From assembly GCF_000730165.1 (NCBI RefSeq), contig NZ_CP022112.1, forward strand, positions 1,156,001 to 1,220,000: 64,000 bases of DNA, read 5' to 3'. Within the stretch, counting starts at the first letter, position 1. Each line of letters starts with the position of its first letter. This DNA comes from Nitrospirillum viridazoti CBAmc (GTDB lineage Bacteria > Pseudomonadota > Alphaproteobacteria > Azospirillales > Azospirillaceae). The translations under genes and the position numbers were made by a program. Shown in pieces: positions 25,639 through 34,159 of this stretch. The notes below the pieces were generated by a model. That model saw nothing but the letters and a program-made list of their open reading frames with translations. It had not been told where the DNA came from and made no database searches.

Positions 25639-25836
25639 ATGAGGGTAGTCGCCTTCCTGCTGGTCCTGCTGATGTCGACGCCCGTGCTGGCGGCGCAGAG
25701 CGTCGCGCTTCGGGGCAAGGACTTCTACCTGGACGGCAAGCCCCGGCTGGCGAAGGGCGTGGACGTCAACGCCTTCGTCAAACCGCCAAAATTCTTCTCC
25801 TTCAACACCCGCGCGACGGACTTCTCCGTAAGGTGA
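25639..25836 (+). pseudogene. Truncated secreted protein, probably N-terminus of a glycosidase-like gene
   Basis: An open frame of 65 codons starts eight nt after AAGG and encodes a clear signal peptide (basic start, LLVLLMSTPVLAAQS). About 45 more residues follow, containing DFYLDGKPRLAKGVDVNAF, which looks like the entry to a family-5-like cellulase/glycosidase domain. Then the frame ends. A complete domain would need several hundred residues, so I read it as a broken gene left at the edge of the duplicated lipid segment. The stop codon lies inside a Crp/Fnr-like box that serves the next gene. Confidence 0.5.
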
Positions 25837-25846
25837 CTCAGCTCAA
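25833..25846 (+). promoter_or_regulatory. Crp/Fnr (FixK)-like box before hibernation factor gene
   Basis: GTGACTCAGCTCAA is a degenerate TTGAT-N4-ATCAA palindrome. If a site of this type centred at -41.5 is assumed, transcription starts near 25881, 28 nt before the ATG. A weak -10 (TACGTT) lies 36 nt after the box start. Confidence 0.45.
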
Positions 25847-25908
25847 AGCGGAAAGGCCGGCCTTCGCTTACGTTGGGGATCACCCCATACGCGGGAAGGG
25901 AGGAGCAG

Positions 25909-26268
25909 ATGGAACTTCCGTTGGAGATCATTTTCCACAACATGGACCCCTCCCCCGCCCTGGAAGCGCACATCCGGGACAAGGCGCAGAAACTCCTCCG
26001 CTTCTTCGACCCGATCCTGCATTGCCGGGTTGTCGTCGAATTCAGCGGCCGGCGGCACCATCAAGGCAAGCTTCATCAGGTCGGCATCACCGTGGCGGTG
26101 CCCGGACGGGACATTGTTGCCAACCAGCATCCGTCCCAGCGGCATGCTCATGAAGACATCATGGTGGCCGTGGGGGATGCCTTCGATGCCGTTCGTCGGG
26201 AATTGGAAGACCACGCCCGTCGGCAGCGGGGCGATGTGAAGACTCACGAAGCCAAAACTGTCCCCTGA
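25909..26268 (+). CDS. hpf: Short HPF/RaiA-like ribosome hibernation factor
   Basis: A 119-residue S30AE-family protein: MELPLEIIFHNMDPSPALEAH at the start, then HCRVVVEFSGRRHHQG and a C-terminal basic helix with DAFDAVRRELEDHARR. Members bind the 30S subunit and silence ribosomes in stationary or starved cells. It lacks the C-terminal dimerisation domain of long HPF. The start follows GGAGG with proper spacing. It is the first gene of the stress island; a WYL-domain gene follows 14 nt later. Confidence 0.83.
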   Translation: MELPLEIIFHNMDPSPALEAHIRDKAQKLLRFFDPILHCRVVVEFSGRRHHQGKLHQVGITVAVPGRDIVANQHPSQRHAHEDIMVAVGDAFDAVRRELEDHARRQRGDVKTHEAKTVP

Positions 26269-26282
26269 TCCGAGGCTCCATC

Positions 26283-26576
26283 ATGGAAGAGCACACAATC
26301 AGTGACGCCATCCATAAACACCGGCGCCTGCGGTTCTGGTATCGTGGCGGCGTCCGCACCGTGGAGCCGTACGCCTTCGGCGTGGCGGACGGCGGGCACC
26401 CCGTCCTGCGCGCCTATCAGGTTTCCGGCTTCAGCCGGTCCCTGGAGCAAGGCTGGAAGCTGTTCCATCTTGAGGAGATGCGCGACACGACCGTGTTGGA
26501 GGAAACCTTCGACCATCCACGCCAGGGGTATATGCGCAACGATCCGGCCATGGTCAAAATCTACTGCGAGCTTTGA
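26283..26576 (+). CDS. Small WYL-domain protein
   Basis: 97 residues. The region LRFWYRGGVRTVEPYAFGV resembles the WYL domain, a ligand-binding (possibly nucleotide or ssDNA sensing) fold usually attached to an HTH regulator. Here there is no room for a DNA-binding domain, so it is a stand-alone WYL protein. It lies in the same orientation, 14 nt after the hibernation factor gene, and is likely co-transcribed. Function unknown. Confidence 0.65.
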   Translation: MEEHTISDAIHKHRRLRFWYRGGVRTVEPYAFGVADGGHPVLRAYQVSGFSRSLEQGWKLFHLEEMRDTTVLEETFDHPRQGYMRNDPAMVKIYCEL

Positions 26577-26632
26577 TCCGCAGCCTGATAGCCAAGCACT
26601 CATCCAGGTTGCACCGGTTCCCCTCACCGGTC

Positions 26633-26866
26633 TCAGTCCACCGGGCGGCGCAGGGACGCCATCAGCGTGCGGATATCATCGGCCGAAACTCCATCTCGCC
26701 GCATGATCTCGTGAAAGATGGGATCGGCAAGCATGTCATCGACACTCGCCTCGATAAGGAGGGACGTCCCCCTTCCCTGGCGATTGATGAGCGGACTAGG
26801 ACCGCCAAGCCGTGATGAGGGCTCATCGGGGCGTTGATAAGCGACGTGGTGTGTCAGACCGTCCAT
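26633..26866 (-). CDS. Hypothetical 77-residue protein
   Basis: A small soluble protein beginning MDGLTHHVAYQRPDEPSS and ending in an acidic-helix region ADPIFHEIMRRDGVSADDI. I do not recognise it. The start is well supported by GGGAGGAA six nt upstream. It lies 46 nt after the AAA+ ATPase gene in the hsp20-AAA operon, so it is probably a co-expressed stress protein. Confidence 0.6.
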   Translation of the reverse strand: MDGLTHHVAYQRPDEPSSRLGGPSPLINRQGRGTSLLIEASVDDMLADPIFHEIMRRDGVSADDIRTLMASLRRPVD

Positions 26867-26912
26867 GGTTCCTCCCTGTGGCGCGAGGCCTTTGTTTGAG
26901 TTCCCGCCGCCC

Positions 26913-28619
26913 TCAAGGATCGGGAGCGGCAACGTCCTTCAGCTCGCCAGACGGCAGGCCGCCGGCGGACGCCCCCCCTTCCAGGACCCCCAGTTCCGGG
27001 GTCAGCTGTGAGCGACGGTGGATCGCGGCGGAAGCGTCCATGGCGTGCATCGATGCCCACTCCCGCATTTCACGGATCTCCTCTTGCCGCATCTGCGCCA
27101 GCGGCACCGTCTGCCGCGCGATCAGGCGGAAGTCGTCCATCATCAGGTCGTCCGCCCCCCGATCAAACGCATGGATCAGCGCCTCGTTGATCCACGCGGC
27201 CAATTCGGCACCCGTCAGGCTCAAGCTGTCCCCCAGGAACTCGGGCCCGGACAGGCGAACCAATTCTTCCAGGTCGAGCTGTTGCGGATCGCGTCCCACC
27301 CGGCTCAGGTGGATACGCAGGATTTCGCGCCGCTCGGCGGAACTCGGCAGATCGACGAAGAAGACCTCGTCGAACCGGCCTTTCCGCAACACCTCAGGCG
27401 GCAACAGGTCGATCTGGTTGGCCGTGGCGAAGACGAAAACGGGCGCGGTCTTCTCCTGCATCCAGGTCAGGAATTTCCCGAGCACCCGCAGCGATACCCC
27501 GCTGTCACCGATATAGCCGCGCGGCCGTGGCAGGCCCTTTTCAATCTCGTCGATCCACAGAATGCAGGGCGCGATGGCCTCCGCCGTCTGGATCGCGTGG
27601 CGCATGTGCTCCTCCGACGAACCGATCAGGGCGGAATAGATCTTTCCCATGTCCAGGCGAACCAATGGCAGACGCCAGGAAGCGGCCACGCATTTGGCCG
27701 CCCAGGATTTGCCGCATCCGGGTATGCCGGTGAGAAGGACGCCCTTGGGCGCTTCTATGCCAAAACCCCGCGCCTTCGGGGAAAAGGTGGCAGCGCGGAT
27801 GCGCAGCCACTCCTTAAAGACCTTCAAGCCGCCGATTTCCGAAAGGGCGAGGCTTCCGGTGTCGATATAGTCCAACACACCGCTCTTACGCACGATCTGC
27901 TGCTTTTGCCGGAAAATTTTGTCCACGGCCTCGGCCGTGAGGTGCGTGTCCTCCACAACAGCCTTGACCAGCGCCCCCTCGATTTCCGCCAAGGTCAAGC
28001 CAAGCGCCGCATCCACCAGCTTCTCCGTCAAGCCGGGATCATCATCCACCGTGATGGCCGTGCGCGTGCCCAGCCTGTCCAGCAAGCTGTTCATGTAGCC
28101 TGTAATCTCCGCCCGGCTGGGCAGGGGAAAGTCGATGACGGTCACTTCCTTTTCCAGTTCGACCGGCATTTCCCCCGTGGGGGAAATGACCAGGCAACTG
28201 GCCTGATAACTCTTCGTCCGGATACTGATGGCGAAATCGCGCAGGCGCCGACGATAGATGGGATTGATGCTGCGATCGCTGAGATAGGGGAAGGGATCGA
28301 GCAGCACGAAGATGAAACCATTGTCGTCCCGCGCCTTGGTCGTCACCTGCTTTTCAAAGAACTCGATCGCAGCGGTCAGGTCCGCCAGCCTGTATCTGCT
28401 TGCCGCCGGAACGTCTTCCGCCGGATCCATTGCATGGCATCCGCGACTGGTGCTCCAGAGGAAAACTTTCTTATCCATCTGCGCGGCCAACAGCCGGATG
28501 GCCGTCAGGCAACGGTCTTCTTCATGCGTGCTGATGTGGATGAGCGGGTAATGGGCGCGAACGAGATTCTGCAGCTCGCCCAGAAACGGCTCGGCCATTG
28601 GCATATTTTCAGGTGCCAT
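26913..28619 (-). CDS. AAA+ ATPase (Ycf46-like)
   Basis: 568 residues. The N-terminal half (about 1-270) has a degenerate nucleotide-binding fold with FIFVLLDPFPYLSDR. The second half is a classical AAA module: Walker A GIPGCGKS (near 317), Walker B CILWIDEIEKG (near 375), sensor FVFATANQIDLLPPEVLRKGRFDE. This architecture matches the Ycf46 group of unknown remodelling function. The start was placed after GGGGAGGTGG. It lies between an Hsp20 gene and a small hypothetical gene in one operon; a role in handling aggregated or stalled proteins is inferred. Confidence 0.8.
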   Translation of the reverse strand: MAPENMPMAEPFLGELQNLVRAHYPLIHISTHEEDRCLTAIRLLAAQMDKKVFLWSTSRGCHAMDPAEDVPAASRYRLADLTAAIEFFEKQVTTKARDDNGFIFVLLDPFPYLSDRSINPIYRRRLRDFAISIRTKSYQASCLVISPTGEMPVELEKEVTVIDFPLPSRAEITGYMNSLLDRLGTRTAITVDDDPGLTEKLVDAALGLTLAEIEGALVKAVVEDTHLTAEAVDKIFRQKQQIVRKSGVLDYIDTGSLALSEIGGLKVFKEWLRIRAATFSPKARGFGIEAPKGVLLTGIPGCGKSWAAKCVAASWRLPLVRLDMGKIYSALIGSSEEHMRHAIQTAEAIAPCILWIDEIEKGLPRPRGYIGDSGVSLRVLGKFLTWMQEKTAPVFVFATANQIDLLPPEVLRKGRFDEVFFVDLPSSAERREILRIHLSRVGRDPQQLDLEELVRLSGPEFLGDSLSLTGAELAAWINEALIHAFDRGADDLMMDDFRLIARQTVPLAQMRQEEIREMREWASMHAMDASAAIHRRSQLTPELGVLEGGASAGGLPSGELKDVAAPDP

Positions 28620-28705
28620 GCTGTCGCCACCTCCCCACATAGCGGGCCCCATAGCCGGATTCCGGCGGTGACGGGGAATGGGCTCGCCACCGCCGGCACG
28701 GGCCG

Positions 28706-29221
28706 TCACGCGGCCTTGACCTGGATCTTCTTCTGCTGCTTCTGCGCTTCAGCGGTCTTGGGCAGGACGATTTCCAGCACGCCCTTGGCCATGGTGGCGC
28801 TGATATTTTCCACGTCGACACCCTCCGGCAACCGGAAGGACCGCTGGAAGGAACCATAGGCCCGTTCCGACAGGAAGTGGTCCTTGTCCTTTTCCTTCCG
28901 CTCTTGCCGCTTCTCGCCCTTCAGGATCAGGCGGTCACCGAAGAGGGAGACCTCGATGTGCTTTTCATCCAGGCCGGGCAACTCGGCCGTGATCTTATAG
29001 GCCTTGTCGTCTTCATTCACATCCACGGCCGGCACTGAGAATTCAAAGCTGGTTTGAATGGTGGGGGTCGTGTCGAATATGCGTGCCATCGACGGTAGTT
29101 TGAATCCCCCGTCGAAGCGTTCGAACAGACGGTCGACCTCGCTGCGGAACGAATGCCACAGATCGGTGGCGGGTTCGCGGACGGCCGGGACCGTCTTCAC
29201 ATCGATTTCGGTGTCGGGCAT
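28706..29221 (-). CDS. Hsp20 / alpha-crystallin small heat shock protein
   Basis: 171 residues: an N-terminal arm containing FRSEVDRLFERFDGG, an alpha-crystallin domain (about 60-150, YKITAELPGLDEKHIEVS, RSFRLPEGVD) ending in the GVLEIVLPK strand, and a basic C-terminal tail with IQV. These ATP-independent holdases keep unfolding proteins soluble. The start is the third of three close ATGs, six nt after GGAG. It is the first gene of the operon, with a Crp/Fnr-like box upstream. Confidence 0.92.
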   Translation of the reverse strand: MPDTEIDVKTVPAVREPATDLWHSFRSEVDRLFERFDGGFKLPSMARIFDTTPTIQTSFEFSVPAVDVNEDDKAYKITAELPGLDEKHIEVSLFGDRLILKGEKRQERKEKDKDHFLSERAYGSFQRSFRLPEGVDVENISATMAKGVLEIVLPKTAEAQKQQKKIQVKAA

Positions 29222-29295
29222 CACCATCTCCATTCATCTGCTGGGCCCACCGGCGGCAGGCAGCCGCATTTTTCTGTATTGGGCGGTTGGCGGCC

Positions 29296-29309
29296 TTGAT
29301 CTTTCTCAA
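29296..29309 (-). promoter_or_regulatory. Crp/Fnr (FixK)-like box before hsp20 operon
   Basis: Read on the minus strand it is TTGAGAAAGATCAA followed by GG, a good TTGA-N6-TCAA palindrome. A -10-like AAAAAT lies 36 nt after the box start. The predicted start point is about 40 nt before the hsp20 ATG. Confidence 0.65.
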
Positions 29310-29392
29310 CTTTCATTGCGACAATTTATATATTCATTTTAAAGAATCGCCGCATTTAATTGATTTATCTGGAAAATCCAGTCCGGACATCT

Positions 29393-30739
29393 TCATACCC
29401 ACAAAGTACAGGTCCCTTCTGCGATACGCTGATCACATTCAGCCGCCAGAAGCTTCAGCGACATGTCGACCTCGACCGGATAGCTCGTGGGAAGAAGCGC
29501 CTTCAAAGAGACAGGCAAGCTCCTGAGTTCCGCCGACGCATGCTCACGCGCCGTATCCAACGATGGCGGCCCTCCAATGCGCCGGCCATCGCGCATGACC
29601 GGCCGCAGCAACGGGTATCCGCGATGAGGCGCACCATGCTGGGCCAGGAGATCGCCCGCCATGCGGCCATCCCGCAAGCGCCGCCACACCTGCTTGCGCC
29701 CTGGCCAAGTGGCCTTTCCTTCCGACTGTTTGCGGCGGGGCACGCCGCCATATTCCTGAAGTTTGTAGGCGCAATCGAGCGCCGGCGCGTCGTACGAGGT
29801 GGTGAGGCAAGTGCCGATACCGTAGCCATCGATGGGCACCTGGCCCCGGGTGAATGCAGCCAATTGGTCTTCATCCAACCCGCCGCTGGCGAAAATCGAG
29901 ATTTCGTGCAGCCCGGCCACATCGAGGATGGCGCGGACCTTGCGCGCATGGCCCCCCAGGTCGCCACTGTCGAGACGCACCGCCTGGATGGCGATACCAT
30001 CTGCTTTGAGGCGGGGGGCCACGCGGGTGACGAGTTCCGCCGCCCGTTCGGTATCGTAGGTATCGATCAATAGGGTCACGCCCTGCGGCCGCGCGCGGGC
30101 GAAATGTTCGAACGCCTCCGCCTCGCTGTCATGGGCCTGAATGAAGGAATGAGCCATCGTGCCGAAGACAGGAATGTCGAAGCGAATGCCCGCCGCCAGC
30201 GTGGCTGTTCCATCGAATCCGGCGAGATAGCAGGCGCGGGCGGCCAGCAGCGCGGCCTCCGCGCCATGGGCCCGGCGCATGCCGAAATCCACCAACCGCT
30301 TCCCCGGCGCCGCCAGCACCATGCGCGCCGCCTTTGATGCGACCAGCGTCTGGAAATGAAGCAGATTGACCAGCCGGCTTTCCACCAACTGCGCTTGCGG
30401 TAACGGTGCCGTCACCCGGATGACAGGTTCGTCCGCGAAGAAGATGGTTCCCTCCGGCAAGGCATCGACATCACCCGTGAAGCGGAACGCCGCCAGCGGG
30501 TCCAGGAAGTCATCGCCAAAACGTCCGCATCGCCTAAGTTGCCCAATCTCCTCCGCGCCAAAGCACAGCGTTTCCAGATAGTCGATCACCTGCTCAAGGC
30601 CGGCCGCCATCAGGAAGCCGCGGCGGGCCGGAAGCCGGCGTACGAAGAATTCGAAGACCGCGGTCTCGGTCATGTCCTGGGCCCAGTAGGCGTCGAGCAT
30701 GCTGAACTGGTAGAGATCAGTCAGAAGCGGACCTTCCAT
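29393..30739 (-). CDS. pncB: Nicotinate phosphoribosyltransferase-like protein
   Basis: 448 residues, starting MEGPLLTDLYQFSMLDAYW after a GGAGG at proper spacing. It contains the family's FFVRRLPARRGFLMAAGL, the catalytic-His-region FGTMAHSFIQAHDSE (about 200-215), and VRLDSGDLGGHARKVR. The enzyme joins nicotinate to PRPP for NAD salvage. The C-terminus includes a short cysteine-poor extension. The island also encodes PRPP synthetase and a phosphoribosyltransferase, which suggests PRPP-linked metabolism under stress. Confidence 0.85.
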   Translation of the reverse strand: MEGPLLTDLYQFSMLDAYWAQDMTETAVFEFFVRRLPARRGFLMAAGLEQVIDYLETLCFGAEEIGQLRRCGRFGDDFLDPLAAFRFTGDVDALPEGTIFFADEPVIRVTAPLPQAQLVESRLVNLLHFQTLVASKAARMVLAAPGKRLVDFGMRRAHGAEAALLAARACYLAGFDGTATLAAGIRFDIPVFGTMAHSFIQAHDSEAEAFEHFARARPQGVTLLIDTYDTERAAELVTRVAPRLKADGIAIQAVRLDSGDLGGHARKVRAILDVAGLHEISIFASGGLDEDQLAAFTRGQVPIDGYGIGTCLTTSYDAPALDCAYKLQEYGGVPRRKQSEGKATWPGRKQVWRRLRDGRMAGDLLAQHGAPHRGYPLLRPVMRDGRRIGGPPSLDTAREHASAELRSLPVSLKALLPTSYPVEVDMSLKLLAAECDQRIAEGTCTLWV

Positions 30740-31182
30740 CCCGTGCCTCCGTTCATGGGCCGCCGTCGGTTCAAGGTCCGCGGGTCGCCAGTTCCTGTAA
30801 CCAGGCCGCGCCGCCGCCGCCGCTGGGCGCCCGCCAATCGCCATGAGGGGGATTGGCGACGGCGATAGGGGGCGTGCAGGCAGCAACCCACACATAGCCA
30901 TGCGTATAGGACGAGTGGAGAGGCGGGGTCATTGCCAGCCTCTGATTTTTTCTGGAATGCGCTCTCGGGCGTTTCGCCGTCGGGCGTTTCCAGGCGCCAT
31001 CCCGCCACGCCCGTGGTGAGAATAGCCGAGTTGGGCATTCCATCCTTGCGCTAGGTCAATGTCGTCAGCCAACGATAAGCCCCAATATGCTTAACGATCT
31101 TGGCCGCCCGTGATGGCGCGCCTGATCAGCCAATGCCATCAGCGTCCGCGTTGCCTGCCCCCGTCCCCCAATGGAGGAGAGC
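30740..31182. other. Intergenic region with one regulatory box
   Basis: These 443 nt lie between the divergent NAD-salvage and PHB depolymerase-like genes. I see no supported gene; short frames here lack ribosome sites and family features. The only clear element is the Crp/Fnr-like box at 31046-31059. Confidence 0.5.
31046..31059. promoter_or_regulatory. Crp/Fnr-like box in divergent region
   Basis: TTGCGCTAGGTCAA is a variant palindrome. Toward the plus strand an AATATG lies near the class II -10 position, with a start point about 89 nt before the depolymerase gene. Toward the minus strand TATTCT lies at the matching position. It may serve one or both genes. Confidence 0.45.
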
Positions 31183-32229
31183 ATGCCGGAACCATTGCCT
31201 TCGCCGCGCGACAGACCAGCCAGCCAGGATGCCTTCACGGAGGAGGTCCTGCGGGACGGCGCGTTCGCGCGCCTGATGCGCTTTCACACCGGCGGCGATT
31301 TGGCACCGGCGTCCCGGCCGCGCGCGCTGCTGGTCGCGCCATTGTCAGGCGTCAACCCCCGCCTCATGTACGACATGGTCGCGGACTTGGCCGGGGAAAC
31401 CGATCTGCATCTGCTGGAATGGCGCGACGCGGCGGAAGTGCCTGCCGCATGCGGCGGCTTCGGCTTGGCTCACTGCCTGTCACAGGTGCTGGAAGCCATT
31501 CAGGATCTGGGGGAGGAGGTCGACCTTATCGGCCTGTGCCAATCGGCCTTGCCGGCCCTTGCCGCCACCGCCCTGCTGGCCTCCAGCCGGACCTTGCACA
31601 AGCCGCGTAGCCTGGTCCTGATCGGCGGCAAGATCGATCCCCGGACCAACCCCACGCCCGGCGACCGCTTCGCCACCGGTCATTCCCTGGATTGGTTCCG
31701 CCAAAACGCGATCACCGCCGTCGGGCCCGGCCGGCCTGGCGCGGGGCGCCCGGTCTACGCCAGGGCGACCCAGGAGAAGGTGCTCTGGTCCTATCTGAAC
31801 CGTCATCTGGCCGACGGATGCGACATCCTGGCCAAGATGCTGCATGACGATGGCCTGGATCCCGCGGAGCATCCCTTCCTGCCCAGCCTGGGGGCCCTGA
31901 TCGACGTGCCGGCGGAGTTTTTCCTGGACGTCATCGGCACCGTCTACCATGCCCGTGCCCTGCCGCAGGGCAGGATGACCTGGTTCGACCTGCCGGTGGA
32001 CACCAGCGCCGTCCGCGACACCGCCCTGCTGACCATCGAAGGCGGCCGAGACGATATCGCCGGCCCGGGACAATGCCGGGTGGCCCATGACTTGTGCCCC
32101 GGCATCCCCCAGGACAGGCGCGGCCACCGTCTTCTCCCCGGTGCCGGGCATTTCGACCTTTTTCACGGCACCGTCTGGCGGGAGCAGGTGCGGCCCGTGG
32201 TCAGCGAATTCCTGCACCAGCGCCTCTAG
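31183..32229 (+). CDS. Polyhydroxyalkanoate depolymerase-like alpha/beta hydrolase
   Basis: 348 residues. A nucleophile-elbow-like LIGLCQS (about 108-114) stands where classical hydrolases have GxSxG; a Cys nucleophile is known in intracellular PHB depolymerases. The C-terminal part has TIEGGRDDIAGPGQCRVAH and a GAGHFDLFHG histidine, both typical of PHB depolymerase C-domains. The protein is shorter than the usual about 410 residues. The start chosen is the ATG after GGAGGAGAGC; the earlier ATG overlaps that ribosome site. It leads an operon with a phosphoribosyltransferase and a hydrolase. Action on stored polymer is inferred. Confidence 0.7.
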   Translation: MPEPLPSPRDRPASQDAFTEEVLRDGAFARLMRFHTGGDLAPASRPRALLVAPLSGVNPRLMYDMVADLAGETDLHLLEWRDAAEVPAACGGFGLAHCLSQVLEAIQDLGEEVDLIGLCQSALPALAATALLASSRTLHKPRSLVLIGGKIDPRTNPTPGDRFATGHSLDWFRQNAITAVGPGRPGAGRPVYARATQEKVLWSYLNRHLADGCDILAKMLHDDGLDPAEHPFLPSLGALIDVPAEFFLDVIGTVYHARALPQGRMTWFDLPVDTSAVRDTALLTIEGGRDDIAGPGQCRVAHDLCPGIPQDRRGHRLLPGAGHFDLFHGTVWREQVRPVVSEFLHQRL

Positions 32230-32243
32230 ATGAGGATCACTCC

Positions 32244-32942
32244 ATGCGGTTCATGGACAGACGCGACGCCGGTCAACGCCTGGCCGGCCGCTTGGCAGGC
32301 CTCAAGGGCGTGAACACGGTGGTCCTGGCCCTGCCCCGGGGTGGCGTGCCCGTCGCGTATCAGGTCGCCCATGCCCTGGGCGTGCCGTTGGAGGTGATGC
32401 TGGTCCGCAAGCTGGGCGTTCCCATCGAGCCCGAAATCGCTATGGGCGCCATCACCGAAGGTCCCGAAGGCGGCGAACCGGTCGTCGTGCTGGATGAAGC
32501 GACCTTGTCCGCCCTGCGGATCTCCCCAACCGAGGTGGACCGGGTCATCGCCGGCGAGACGCGGGAGCTGGACCGACGGCGCCGCCTGTACCGGGATGGC
32601 CGGCCCGCCCCCGACCTGGCCGGCAAGACCGCCATCCTGGTGGACGACGGCATCGCCACCGGCGCCACCATGCGGGCCGCCGTGCGCGCCGCCCGCCAGC
32701 GGCACGCCGCTGCTGTGGTGGTGGCCGTGCCCGTGGCCGCCACACAGTCCCTGGGGCCGCTGGCGGCGGAGGCGGACGAGATCGCCTGCCTTAAGCCTAC
32801 CGAAACCCTCGTGGCCGTCGGATACCACTACGTCGACTTCCAGCAGGTGAGCGACGAGGAAGTGATGGCCCTGCTTCACGACGGGCCCCGGGCGACGGGC
32901 GAACGGCCGCCCCCACGCCCGCCGACGGGAACGGCATCATGA
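32244..32942 (+). CDS. Phosphoribosyltransferase-domain protein
   Basis: 232 residues of the type I PRTase fold: LALPRGGVPVAYQVA at about 29-43, and the PRPP-binding loop AILVDDGIATGATMRAA (about 131-147). Family members of this subtype are common in stress islands, often beside dienelactone-hydrolase-like genes, and their base substrate is unknown. The stop overlaps the ATG of the next gene by four nt. It starts 15 nt after the depolymerase-like gene. Confidence 0.82.
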   Translation: MRFMDRRDAGQRLAGRLAGLKGVNTVVLALPRGGVPVAYQVAHALGVPLEVMLVRKLGVPIEPEIAMGAITEGPEGGEPVVVLDEATLSALRISPTEVDRVIAGETRELDRRRRLYRDGRPAPDLAGKTAILVDDGIATGATMRAAVRAARQRHAAAVVVAVPVAATQSLGPLAAEADEIACLKPTETLVAVGYHYVDFQQVSDEEVMALLHDGPRATGERPPPRPPTGTAS

Positions 32943-33622
32943 CCCACCTCCCTTCCGGCGCCGATCTCATGGTGCAATCCCACGTCGTCCGGGTCCCGCC
33001 CCTGGATGGCGAGGCTATGCTCCGCATCCCGGATTACCCGCACGGCGTCGTGCTGTTCGCCCACGGCAGCGGCAGCAGCCGTCACAGCCCGCGCAACGGT
33101 TTCGTCGCCAGTGAACTGAATCGCGCCGGCATCGCCACCCTGCTGTTCGATCTGCTGAGCGAGGAGGAAGAAGGCGACAGGCGCCGCGTTTTCGACATCG
33201 GCCTGCTGGCACGGCGCCTCACGATAACGACGGACTGGATAGCCGCGCAGGAGGTGACGCGCGGGCTTCCCATCGGCTATTTCGGCGCCAGCACGGGCGC
33301 CGCCGCGGCCCTGGTTGCCGCCGCCGGCCTTGCCGACACGATTGCCGCCGTGGTCTCGCGAGGGGGACGGCCGGATCTCGCCGGCACGGCCCTGCCCGCC
33401 GTCGCGGCCCCCACCCTGCTGATCGTCGGCGGCGCCGATGCCGAGGTGCTGGACCTCAACCGCTCCGCGGCGCGCCATCTGCGCTGCCCACATCGTGTCG
33501 AGGTCATACCGGACGCGACCCACCTGTTCGAAGAGCCTGGCGCCCTCGAAACCGTCGCGGTCCTGGCACAACGTTGGTTCCTGAACGCCTTCGCTCCGGG
33601 CCACGACTTCGTGATGCCATGA
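32939..33622 (+). CDS. Dienelactone hydrolase-like alpha/beta hydrolase
   Basis: 227 residues. It has the oxyanion-region FAHGSGSSRHSPRN (about 40-53), nucleophile elbow GYFGASTGAAAA (Ser near 116), a late Asp in VGGADAEVL and a His in DATHLFEEP. This is the small hydrolase family that in other genomes is fused or adjacent to the same phosphoribosyltransferase. It is translationally coupled to that gene. Substrate unknown. Confidence 0.82.
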   Translation: MTHLPSGADLMVQSHVVRVPPLDGEAMLRIPDYPHGVVLFAHGSGSSRHSPRNGFVASELNRAGIATLLFDLLSEEEEGDRRRVFDIGLLARRLTITTDWIAAQEVTRGLPIGYFGASTGAAAALVAAAGLADTIAAVVSRGGRPDLAGTALPAVAAPTLLIVGGADAEVLDLNRSAARHLRCPHRVEVIPDATHLFEEPGALETVAVLAQRWFLNAFAPGHDFVMP

Positions 33623-33671
33623 GATTGCGGGCTTTTTAGAAAAATGAAGTAATCACGGCCATTGTCTCGAC

Positions 33672-33685
33672 TTGATCCAACTCAA
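33672..33685 (+). promoter_or_regulatory. Crp/Fnr (FixK)-like box before lipoprotein gene
   Basis: TTGATCCAACTCAA followed by GG. A -10-like TAAAGT starts 36 nt after the box start, in the same ATTCCYTTAA context seen downstream of the box at 52152. This is the spacing expected for class II activation, with a start point near 33720. Confidence 0.7.
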
Positions 33686-33871
33686 GGTGCCGCATCCGGC
33701 ATTCCCTTAAAGTCCTCATTGGCGGCTAGGCGGTTTCGAGCCTCTCGAGGCCTTGAGCAGTCAGTCGAAGAGCCGCCGCGACCACACGTCTCCGTAGCCG
33801 CTTGGATTCCCGTTCGTCTGACACCGCTGCCTCGCCAGCGCGGGGCCCCATTCCATGCAGGAGAATTGACC

Positions 33872-34159
33872 ATGCTGAAAACCTTCTCGGTGCTCGTGAT
33901 CGGCGGCACCTTGCTGGCCGGCTGCACCTCCTTGAGCGAGCAGGACAAGGCCCTGCTGGCCAACACCAAGGCCGTCGCCGAACAGGCGCAGGCCACGGCG
34001 GCGGCGGCCAAGGCCGCCGCAGACCAGGCTGCCGCCAGCGCCGCCCAGGCCGCCACCGCCGCCCAAGCCGCCGCCGCCGCCGCACAGGAAGCCGCCGCCA
34101 AGGCCAACGCGGCCGCCGACAAGATCGACAAGATCTTCCAGCGGAACCTGCGCAAATGA
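33872..34159 (+). CDS. Alanine-rich Lpp/Braun-type outer-membrane lipoprotein
   Basis: 95 residues. A lipoprotein signal peptide ends in the lipobox LLAGC (Cys18). A continuous Ala/Gln/Lys-rich helix with heptad-like spacing follows (about 25-85), then IDKIFQRNLRK. The coiled helix and the C-terminal lysine resemble the Braun lipoprotein, whose terminal Lys is linked to peptidoglycan. It overlaps the L,D-transpeptidase gene by four nt, so the two are made together. The link to peptidoglycan is inferred from the terminal Lys and the partner gene. Confidence 0.75.
   Translation: MLKTFSVLVIGGTLLAGCTSLSEQDKALLANTKAVAEQAQATAAAAKAAADQAAASAAQAATAAQAAAAAAQEAAAKANAAADKIDKIFQRNLRK

Noticed and set aside
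27018-28859. 613-codon plus-strand open frame
   Set aside because: Opposite the AAA+ and hsp20 genes; no family features.
30721-31038. 105-codon minus-strand frame upstream of the nicotinate phosphoribosyltransferase
   Set aside because: No ribosome site and Arg-rich biased composition; it overlaps the better-supported gene start.
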